A stretch of DNA of 7,190 nt from Ilumatobacteraceae bacterium (lineage in GTDB: Bacteria; Actinomycetota; Acidimicrobiia; Acidimicrobiales; Ilumatobacteraceae): NCBI GenBank assembly GCA_007122945.1, contig SKSP01000151.1, positions 1 to 7,190 of the forward strand. The letters run 5' to 3'. Numbering within the stretch: position 1 is the stretch's first letter; each line of letters opens with the position of its first letter. Shown one piece after another: positions 1 to 5,663 of the stretch. The notes under the pieces were generated by a model, which made no database searches, was not told the origin of the DNA, and saw only the letters and a program-made list of their open reading frames with translations. A program made the translations under genes and the position numbers.

Positions 1-1
1 C

Positions 2-58
2 GCCGCCGGGTGGCTCGTGTCGGTCGCCGGCGTCGCCCTGGTCGTCGGCGCGGCCTGA
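2..58 (+). CDS. C-terminal fragment of a membrane protein (possibly EamA/DMT-type transporter)
   Basis: The window opens inside a reading frame that ends at a TGA (56-58). The 18 visible residues are almost entirely hydrophobic and small (pattern GWLVSVAGVALVVGAA), as expected of the last transmembrane helix of an integral membrane protein. The pattern resembles the final helix of EamA/DMT-family transporters, which often end in a G-x-x-L-I-x-x-G-V-x-L-V type segment, but 18 residues cannot establish the family. No functional link to the one-carbon genes downstream is visible, and the following gap has its own regulatory sites, so this is probably a separate transcription unit. Confidence 0.5.
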   Translation, partial: AAGWLVSVAGVALVVGAA

Positions 59-87
59 CCCGCACCACGCGCCTCGTCCACCGGGTC

Positions 88-99
88 GTCGATATCGAC
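88..99. repeat. 12-bp perfect palindrome upstream of the fhs operator
   Basis: The sequence GTCGATATCGAC is a perfect 12-bp palindrome in the gap between the upstream membrane protein and fhs, seven bases before the double operator. It has no loop and no T-run, so it is not a convincing terminator. It could be an extra protein-binding site or chance, since GTCGAC-like strings are common in this DNA. Confidence 0.3.
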
Positions 100-105
100 C
101 CATCG

Positions 106-138
106 TTCCGCGATACGGAATGATTCCGTATTGCGGAT
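106..138. promoter_or_regulatory. Tandem double operator upstream of fhs (two TTCCG-N5-CGGAW palindromes)
   Basis: Two 15-bp palindromes lie in tandem: TTCCG-CGATA-CGGAA at 106-120 and TTCCG-TATTG-CGGAT at 124-138, 18 bp centre to centre. The pair also forms one larger inverted repeat centred on 122, with arms 107-121 and 123-137 matching at 14 of 15 positions. The same arrangement with the same 18-bp period occurs at 2884-2916, before the corrinoid operon. Short palindromes with ~5-bp arms are typical of IclR-family operators, and an IclR-family gene lies between the two sites. The second palindrome covers a candidate -35 hexamer, so repression by blocking RNA polymerase is the simplest reading. 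The pairing is seen directly; the bound protein is inferred. Confidence 0.8.
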
Positions 139-159
139 TCAGGCGGGTTCGTTCATACT
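131..159 (+). promoter_or_regulatory. Candidate sigma-70-type promoter for fhs
   Basis: A TTGCGG hexamer at 131-136 (first three bases match the -35 consensus) and a CATACT hexamer at 154-159 (four of six match TATAAT) are separated by 17 bp. The -35 box lies inside the second operator palindrome. Transcription would begin near 165-168 and give a leader of about 60 nt. High-GC actinobacterial promoters are often weak matches, so this is a plausible candidate rather than a firm call. Confidence 0.45.
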
Positions 160-160
160 G

Positions 161-220
161 GCCGGGTCGACCTGGGGTTGGTCGACAGCGCCGGGTCGAC
201 CCCGGGGGAGGGTGGGGAGG
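161..220 (+). promoter_or_regulatory. fhs leader: 12-bp direct repeats, possible hairpin and Shine-Dalgarno
   Basis: GCCGGGTCGACC occurs exactly at 161-172 and again at 190-201. Within the leader, GTCGAC appears three times, at 166-171, 181-186 and 195-200. The 7-base string at 180-186 can pair with 195-201 across an 8-nt loop. The copy at 165-171 could compete for the same partner. A strong Shine-Dalgarno, GGGGAGG at 214-220, follows with a 6-nt gap to the ATG at 227. The sequence could form alternative leader structures, but I recognise no known riboswitch, and GTCGAC strings are frequent in such GC-rich DNA. Confidence 0.35.
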
Positions 221-226
221 GTGTTG

Positions 227-1924
227 ATGAGTGTTCCGACGGACCTCGAGATCGCCCGGACGGCGGCGTCGAAGCCGATCGCCGAGATCGCACACGCGAT
301 GGGGATCGGTGAGCACCTGCTGCAGCCGTTCGGGAGCGACGTGGCGAAGATCCGGCTCGACGCGATCGACGAGTTGGCCGACCGGCCGCGGGCGAAGTAC
401 GTGGTGATGACGGCGATCACCCCGACGCCACTCGGGGAGGGCAAGACCACGACGACCGTCGGTCTGGGCCAGGCGATGCAGCACATCGGGCGCACGGCGG
501 TGGTGTCGTTGCGTCAGCCGTCGATGGGTCCGACCTTCGGGATCAAGGGTGGGGCCGCGGGCGGCGGGTTCAGCCAGGTCATCCCGATGGAGCTGTTGAA
601 CCTCCACCTGACCGGTGACTTCCACGCGGTGACGGCCGCGCACAACCTGTTGGCCGCGATGCTCGACAACCACCTCCACCAGGGCAACGAGCTGGGGCTC
701 GACGTCGACGACATCACGTGGCGCCGCGTGCTCGACGTGAACGATCGGGCGCTGCGCAACGTCGTGATCGGTCTGGGCGGCAAGGCCGACGGGGTGGCGC
801 GCCAGACCGGGTTCGACATCACCGCGGCATCGGAGGTGATGGCGATCCTCGCGTTGGCGACGTCGCACGACGACCTGCGCGCCCGTCTGGGTCGCATCGT
901 GGTGGGGTACACGGCGGCTGGTGAGCCGGTGACAGCGGAGCAGCTCCAGGGGGCCGGGTCGATGGCGGTGATCATGCGTGACGCGCTGGCTCCCAACCTG
1001 CTGCAGACGCTCGAGCACACGCCGGTGATCGTGCACGCGGGTCCGTTCGGCAACATCGCCCACGGCAACTCGTCGGTGATCGGCGACCTGATCGGCATCC
1101 GCGGCGGTGAGTACCTGATCACCGAGGCCGGGTTCGGCGCCGACATGGGTGCCGAGCGGTTCTTCAACATCAAGTGCCGTGCCTCGGGGCTGGTGCCCGA
1201 CGCGGCGGTCGTCGTGGCGACGGTGCGGGCGCTCAAGGCCCACTCGGGCGCGTACCGGATCGTCGCCGGGCGGCCCCTGCCCGAGGAGCTGCACGCCGAA
1301 CGCCCCGACGACGTCGAGGCCGGCGCCGCGAACCTCCGCAAGCAGGTCGAGAACGTCCGCGCGCACGGGGTCACACCGGTGATCGCGATCAACGCGTTCC
1401 CCACCGATCACGAGTCCGAGCACGAGGTGATCCGCCGCCTCGCCGCCGAGCTCGGTGTCAGGGTGGCGACGTGCACCCACTTCGGCGATGGTGGGGCGGG
1501 TGCCACGGAGTTGGCCGAGGCAGTGGTCGAGGCGTGTGACGATCCGAGCACGTTCGCCCACCTGTACCGTGACGACGACGCGCTGACCACCAAGATCGAG
1601 ACCATCGCCACGAAGATCTACGGCGCGGCGCGGGTCGAGTACTCGGCGGCCGCCCGGCGCCGGCTCGAGATCTACGAGGCGAACGGGTTCGGACACCTCC
1701 CGGTGTGCATCGCCAAGACGCACCTGTCGATCTCGGCCGATCCGTCGCTGACGGGCGCGCCGACGGGCCACACGCTCGTGGTGCGCGAGGTGCGGGCGTC
1801 GGTCGGGGCGGGGTTCGTGTACCCGATCTGCGGCGACATGCGCACCATGCCCGGCCTCTCGCGGAGCCCCGGGGCGACCCGCATCGACCTCGACCCCGAC
1901 GGCCGGATCGAAGGGCTGTCCTGA
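227..1924 (+). CDS. fhs: Formate-tetrahydrofolate ligase (10-formyl-THF synthetase)
   Basis: This cytosolic enzyme joins formate to tetrahydrofolate using ATP to give 10-formyl-THF, and runs in reverse to release formate and make ATP. The 565-residue product is full length for the family (~555-560). It shows the ATP-binding P-loop TPLGEGKTTTT (67-77), the FTHFS signature GIKGGAAGGGF (105-115), a second signature VATVRALK (330-337), and the usual ending (MPGL...G(R/N)I(E/V)GL). In the second signature the usual GG after K-x-H/N reads SG. The ATG at 227 is chosen because GGGGAGG lies 6 nt upstream and the protein then starts near residues typical of Fhs. A longer frame back to a TTG at 131 would start inside the operator. 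The double operator upstream matches the one before the corrinoid operon, linking Fhs to the downstream methyl-transfer genes. In that setting it may release formate from methyl groups, or feed C1 units into biosynthesis. The identification is secure; the direction is inferred. Confidence 0.97.
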   Translation: MSVPTDLEIARTAASKPIAEIAHAMGIGEHLLQPFGSDVAKIRLDAIDELADRPRAKYVVMTAITPTPLGEGKTTTTVGLGQAMQHIGRTAVVSLRQPSMGPTFGIKGGAAGGGFSQVIPMELLNLHLTGDFHAVTAAHNLLAAMLDNHLHQGNELGLDVDDITWRRVLDVNDRALRNVVIGLGGKADGVARQTGFDITAASEVMAILALATSHDDLRARLGRIVVGYTAAGEPVTAEQLQGAGSMAVIMRDALAPNLLQTLEHTPVIVHAGPFGNIAHGNSSVIGDLIGIRGGEYLITEAGFGADMGAERFFNIKCRASGLVPDAAVVVATVRALKAHSGAYRIVAGRPLPEELHAERPDDVEAGAANLRKQVENVRAHGVTPVIAINAFPTDHESEHEVIRRLAAELGVRVATCTHFGDGGAGATELAEAVVEACDDPSTFAHLYRDDDALTTKIETIATKIYGAARVEYSAAARRRLEIYEANGFGHLPVCIAKTHLSISADPSLTGAPTGHTLVVREVRASVGAGFVYPICGDMRTMPGLSRSPGATRIDLDPDGRIEGLS

Positions 1925-2049
1925 CCCACGCGCGCCTCGCGACCGAGTGCGCGGGACGCGCCCGTCCGGGCCACGCCGAGCGACGTCGAGTGCCCCGCCT
2001 GGATTGGGGACCCACCCGGCGGTGTGGGATGGTGTGGGACGCTGCAGAC

Positions 2050-2056
2050 GAGGAGG
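2050..2056 (+). promoter_or_regulatory. Shine-Dalgarno fixing the IclR regulator start
   Basis: GAGGAGG lies 7 nt before the GTG at 2064. It decides the start of the IclR gene against a longer frame opening at 1947, whose extra 39 residues are Pro/Gly/Arg-rich and unlike the family's N-terminus. The rest of the 139-bp gap after fhs shows no clear promoter or terminator, so the regulator may be read through from fhs or from a weak promoter I cannot recognise. Confidence 0.75.
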
Positions 2057-2063
2057 TTGGTCG

Positions 2064-2876
2064 GTGTCCACGGTGCAATCGGTCGAACGGGCGTTCTCGA
2101 TCCTCGGGGCGTTGGCGAGCGGGCCCGCCGGGGTCTCGGTCATCGCAGAGCGGACGGCCCTGCCCAAGAGCACCGTCTCGCGGCTGCTGGGCACGCTGGT
2201 CGACCTGGGTGCGGTCGAGCAGAGCGACCTGTTGGGTGTGTACGGACTGGGCGAGCTCATCATCGACCTGTCGGCGTCGGCGAGCCCGGGCCGGAACCTG
2301 GTCACCATCGCCCGCCCGCACCTCGTCGAGCTCGTCGACGAGCTCGGTGAGGCGGCGGGGTTGGGCATGCTCGACGGCTCCCGGGTCTACTACTACGACC
2401 AGGTCGACAGCGACCACCAGGTCCAGGTCCGCGACTGGACGGGCGAGAGCGTCGATGCCCACGTGGTCCCGTCCGGCCTGGTGCTGGCGGCGTACGCCCC
2501 CGACGCGGTGCGGCGGGCCTTCCTCGCCGGACCCCTCGAGGGTTGGACCGACGGCTCGGTCACCGACCCGGACGTGTTGTCCGCCCGCCTCGACGAGATC
2601 CGCGAGGCCGGCTTCGCCTGGATGTACGAGGAGATGTCGGAGGGGCTGAACTCCGTTGCCGCGCCGATCGTCAACCCCGCCGGCACGGTGATCGCCGCCG
2701 TCCACGTGCACGGCCCGGCATACCGGTTCCCCGGTGCCGCCGACCCGGCGACCATCGCCGCCTCGGTCGTGGCGGCCGGGCACCGGATCTCCGATCGGCT
2801 CGCCGGCCACCACCCGGTCGATGAGTTCCACCGTACGCCCAGCACATCGGGGATGGCGTCGCCGGGCACCAGCTGA
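2064..2876 (+). CDS. IclR-family transcriptional regulator
   Basis: This 270-residue protein has the standard two-domain IclR plan: an N-terminal winged helix-turn-helix (about 4-65) and a C-terminal effector-binding domain (about 80-255). The DNA-binding part begins with the family hallmark VQSVERAFSILGAL. Its recognition helix lies in LPKSTVSRLLGTLVDLG (33-49). The effector domain shows the PSGLVLAAYAP segment (136-146), the equivalent of the family's (T/S)-x-x-GK-x-x-LA motif, and the EEMSEGLNSVAAPI segment (189-202), which normally contacts small ligands. IclR proteins bind DNA as dimers or tetramers and usually sense a small metabolite. The gene lies between two near-identical double operators, before fhs and before the corrinoid operon, so it is the obvious candidate to control both. 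The second operator starts 8 bp after its stop codon. The effector cannot be read from sequence; the methylated substrate of the pathway is a reasonable guess. Confidence 0.94.
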   Translation: MSTVQSVERAFSILGALASGPAGVSVIAERTALPKSTVSRLLGTLVDLGAVEQSDLLGVYGLGELIIDLSASASPGRNLVTIARPHLVELVDELGEAAGLGMLDGSRVYYYDQVDSDHQVQVRDWTGESVDAHVVPSGLVLAAYAPDAVRRAFLAGPLEGWTDGSVTDPDVLSARLDEIREAGFAWMYEEMSEGLNSVAAPIVNPAGTVIAAVHVHGPAYRFPGAADPATIAASVVAAGHRISDRLAGHHPVDEFHRTPSTSGMASPGTS

Positions 2877-2883
2877 TACGGTG

Positions 2884-2916
2884 TTCCGTGATGCGGATGC
2901 GTTCCGCATCACGGAA
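2884..2916. promoter_or_regulatory. Tandem double operator upstream of the corrinoid operon
   Basis: TTCCG-TGATG-CGGAT at 2884-2898 and TTCCG-CATCA-CGGAA at 2902-2916 are two 15-bp palindromes exactly 18 bp apart, the same design and period as at 106-138. Together they also form a perfect 14-bp inverted repeat (2884-2897 with 2903-2916) around a 5-bp centre. The site lies between the IclR stop and the corrinoid gene start, 47 nt before the GTG. No U-tract follows it, so it is not a Rho-independent terminator. I see no clear -35/-10 pair; GAGACT at 2921-2926 is at best a weak -10. Binding by the IclR regulator is inferred. Confidence 0.8.
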
Positions 2917-2963
2917 TCTGGAGACTCGGTGGCGGGTCTCCCGGGAACGGTCAGGGGGGTCGC

Positions 2964-3697
<734 letters not shown>

Positions 3698-3701
<4 letters not shown>

Positions 3702-3730
3702 ACGGTGACGTGAACGGTGTCGTGAACCGG
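3698..3730 (+). repeat. 12-bp direct repeats at the DUF1638 gene start
   Basis: Two near-identical 12-bp units, GTGAACGGTGAC (3698-3709) and GTGAACGGTGTC (3710-3721), and a partial third copy beginning GTGAACCGG (3722-3730) run in frame across the start of the gene. Each unit begins with a potential GTG start codon, so the true N-terminus could be at any of the three. The repeat codes for M/V-N-G-D/V type residues before the conserved domain. Confidence 0.7.
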
Positions 3731-4375
3731 CCGCTCGTGCTGGCGTGTGGGGCGCTGGTGCGTGAGCTGCGTGCCGTGTTCGACCGTGACGGCCTCGCCG
3801 GCCATGTCGAGGTCGACTACCTGCCGGCCCCGTTGCACAACCGGCCTGAGCAGATCGTGCCGGCCATCGAGGCGCGGCTGGCGACCGAACCGGTCGATCG
3901 CCGGATCCTCCTCGGATACGGCGATTGCGGTACGGGCGGCCTGCTCGACCTGTACATCGCCTCGACGTCTCGTGACGTCGTGCGGCTGCCCGGTGCGCAC
4001 TGCTACGAGTTCCTCGCCCCGCCCGGCCGATTCGCCGCGCTGCACGCGGAGGAGATCGGCACGTTCTTCCTCACCGACTTCCTCGCCCGACACTTCGAGG
4101 CGATCGTGTGGCGGGGGCTCGGCCTCGACCGTCACCCCGAGCTGACCGGCCTCTACTTCGCGAACTACCGCCGCGTCGCGCTCTTGACCCAGAGCGACGA
4201 CACCGACGTGGTGGTCGCCGGCGAGCGCGCCGCCCGACAGCTCGGGCTCGACTTCGTCGTGGAGGCGACCGGGCTCGGACCACTGGCCGATGCCGTGCAG
4301 GTGTCGGTACAGGCGTCGATGCAGGTGTCGGTACCGGAGTCGGTACCGGTGTCGGTGGGCCGGGCGGTGGTGTGA
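3698..4375 (+). CDS. DUF1638-family protein associated with corrinoid methyl transfer
   Basis: This 225-residue protein matches my recollection of the DUF1638 family, which has no settled biochemical function and recurs next to corrinoid proteins and methyltransferases. Family-like landmarks are LACGALVRELRAV (15-27), PLHNRPEQIVPAIEARL (45-61), ILLGYGDCGTGG (70-81) and RLPGAHCYEF (96-105). The Cys/His residues C17, H47, C77, H101 and C102 fall in these motifs and could bind a metal or thiol ligand; that is inference. The chosen GTG start (3698) overlaps the corrinoid gene's TGA, implying translational coupling. Two further in-frame GTGs (3710, 3722) lie in a 12-bp repeat and are alternative starts. 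The C-terminus carries a Val/Ser/Pro/Gln tail from five 12-bp repeats (4298-4357). The stop overlaps the next ATG by one base. It is cytosolic by appearance, with no signal peptide or membrane helix. Confidence 0.82.
4298..4357 (+). repeat. Five-unit 12-bp tandem repeat in the DUF1638 C-terminal tail
   Basis: Five consecutive 12-bp units (4298-4309, 4310-4321, 4322-4333, 4334-4345, 4346-4357) follow a (C)(A/C)GG(T/C/A)GTCG(G/A)T(A/G)-like pattern. Units one and three are identical. They encode four-residue units QVSV, QASM, QVSV, PESV and PVSV at the end of the protein. Length variation by whole units would keep the frame, as in a coding minisatellite. The conserved family motifs all lie upstream of it. 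Confidence 0.8.
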
Positions 4376-4749
4376 TGCCCCGGCGCCGTGCCGGATCGGA
4401 GATCGTCACCATCTACTGGCGCGACATCCCGGCACAGGTCAACGGCCAGACAGGACGGGACCGGCACCAGGTGGTCCTGTCGTCGAAGTTCCAGCGTGCG
4501 ATCGACCGCGCCAAGCGCAAGGCGCACATCGACACCGCCGCCGAGGACATCGCCCAGTGGCGCCGCACCACGGTGTCGTGCGGCGGCGACGTCGGAGTTG
4601 TCGCTGCGGCCGCCGAGGCCGAGGCGTCGCGGCTCGAGGAACAGTTCTCGCGCGAGTACCTCGGTCGGCTCGCCTACGCCGGTGGCCGCGTGGCCGCACT
4701 GGACGATCGCGACGTCCCCGATCGAGAGAGGGCCGACATCCATGACTGA
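4375..4749 (+). CDS. Small 'virulence factor' family protein (PF13769-like), role unknown
   Basis: The 124-residue product carries the hallmark of the small conserved family labelled 'Virulence factor' in Pfam: EIVTIYWRDIPAQVNGQ (9-25), then the helical segment LSSKFQRAIDRAKRKAHI (35-52) and IAQWRR (59-64). The family name is historical and no virulence function is implied here. It has no signal peptide, membrane helix or obvious catalytic motif. The C-terminal region (about 80-124) is Ala/Glu-rich and probably helical, making the protein somewhat longer than family members I recall (about 90-105). The ATG at 4375 shares its A with the preceding TGA, and its own stop overlaps the next gene by 8 nt, so it is tightly coupled to both. 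Its position between DUF1638 and the methyl-THF methyltransferase suggests an accessory part in corrinoid methyl transfer, perhaps a complex subunit; this is inference. Confidence 0.8.
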   Translation: MPRRRAGSEIVTIYWRDIPAQVNGQTGRDRHQVVLSSKFQRAIDRAKRKAHIDTAAEDIAQWRRTTVSCGGDVGVVAAAAEAEASRLEEQFSREYLGRLAYAGGRVAALDDRDVPDRERADIHD

Positions 4750-5653
4750 GACGATCCTGAGCTCGGCGACCCGGGAGGTCGCGATCGGGTTCGACCGCCC
4801 CTTCGTGATGATCGGCGAGCGCATCAACCCGACGGGCCGCGCGCTGCTGGCCGAGGAGATGAAGCGCGGCGACTTCGGTCGCGTCGAAGCCGACGCGCTC
4901 GCCCAGGTGGCCGCCGGCGCCCACATGCTCGACGTCAACGCCGGCATCCCGCTGGCCGACGAGCCGGCCCTGCTCACCCGGGCCGTGCAGCTGGTGCAGT
5001 CGCTCACCGACGTCCCGCTCTCGATCGACTCGTCGATCGTCGACGCCCTCGAGGCCGGGCTGTCGGTCTACCAGGGCAAGCCGCTCGTCAACTCGGTCAC
5101 CGGTGAGGACGAGGTGCTCGAGCGGGTGCTCCCGCTGGTCGCCCGGTACGGCGCGGCGGTCGTGGCGATCTCCAACGACGAGACCGGCATCTCCGAGGAC
5201 CCCGACGTCCGGTACGCCGTCGCCGAGAAGATCGTGCACCGGGCCGCCGACCACGGCATCCCTGCGTGCGACGTCGTCGTCGATCCGCTCGTGATGCCGA
5301 TCGGCGCGATGGGCACCGCTGGTCGGCAGGCGTTCCGGCTGATCCGCCGCCTGCGAGAGGAACTCGCGGTCAACACCACCTGTGGTGCGTCGAACGTCAG
5401 CTTCGGACTCCCCTCCCGCCATGCCGTGACCGGCACGTTCCTGGCGATGGCCGTCGCCTCGGGCATGACCTCGGCGATCATGAACCCGATGCACGCCGAG
5501 GTGAAGACCGCGGTGATGGCCGCCGACGTGCTGATGGGCACCGACCGCGACTGCGCCTCTTGGATCCGGGCCAACCGCGACCCCGACGCGCCGCAGGGCG
5601 AGGGGGCGCGCGGCGGACGCGAGGGCCGGCGTCGACGGCGTCCGGTCGGGTGA
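4742..5653 (+). CDS. Methyltetrahydrofolate:corrinoid methyltransferase, MtrH/MtgA-like
   Basis: This DHPS-fold (TIM-barrel) enzyme transfers methyl groups between tetrahydrofolate and the cobalt of a corrinoid protein. In this operon the likely direction is from methyl-corrinoid to THF. Pterin-site landmarks are in order: MIGERINPTGR (23-33), GAHMLDVNAG (59-68), PLSIDSS (92-98), PLVNSVTGE (114-122), VVDPLVMPIGA (179-189) and NTTCGASNVSFGLPSR (211-226). D64, N66, D96, N117, D181 and N218 correspond to the conserved Asp/Asn positions expected around the pterin. The 303-residue length fits the family of free-standing methyl-THF methyltransferases (AcsE, MtrH, MtgA), and no B12 or homocysteine domain is fused, so it is not MetH. 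The ATG at 4742 has a GAGAGAGG ribosome site about 9 nt upstream and lies inside the end of the previous gene. The C-terminus ends in a strongly basic Arg/Gly tail (about 284-303). Its corrinoid partner is most likely the protein encoded at 2964-3701. Confidence 0.93.
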   Translation: MTETILSSATREVAIGFDRPFVMIGERINPTGRALLAEEMKRGDFGRVEADALAQVAAGAHMLDVNAGIPLADEPALLTRAVQLVQSLTDVPLSIDSSIVDALEAGLSVYQGKPLVNSVTGEDEVLERVLPLVARYGAAVVAISNDETGISEDPDVRYAVAEKIVHRAADHGIPACDVVVDPLVMPIGAMGTAGRQAFRLIRRLREELAVNTTCGASNVSFGLPSRHAVTGTFLAMAVASGMTSAIMNPMHAEVKTAVMAADVLMGTDRDCASWIRANRDPDAPQGEGARGGREGRRRRRPVG

Positions 5654-5663
5654 TCGAGCCGTC

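Noticed and set aside
131..226. Longer fhs reading frame starting at the TTG at 131
   Set aside because: It would begin inside the operator and candidate -35 box. The extra 32 residues do not resemble the Fhs N-terminus, and the ATG at 227 has a strong ribosome site.
1954..1967. Possible terminator hairpin after fhs (GGACG/CGTCC)
   Set aside because: The stem has only 5 bp and no T-run follows. Such short stems are expected by chance in DNA this GC-rich.
1947..2063. Longer IclR reading frame starting at an ATG-like codon at 1947
   Set aside because: The extra 39 residues are Pro/Gly/Arg-rich with no family match, whereas GTG 2064 follows GAGGAGG by 7 nt and begins right at the wHTH domain.
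2884..2916. Inverted repeat after the IclR gene as a Rho-independent terminator
   Set aside because: No T-run follows, and the same tandem-palindrome design occurs upstream of fhs, where a terminator role is less likely. An operator explains both.
4375..4749. Pathogenicity role implied by the family label 'virulence factor'
   Set aside because: Nothing in the sequence or neighbourhood suggests virulence: no secretion signal, toxin motif or island features, and the gene is embedded in a metabolic operon.
4742..5653. Dihydropteroate synthase (FolP) or a MetH fragment
   Set aside because: The GERINPTG and SNVSFGLPSR motifs are those of methyl-THF methyltransferases, the neighbours are corrinoid proteins, and no homocysteine or B12 domain is fused.
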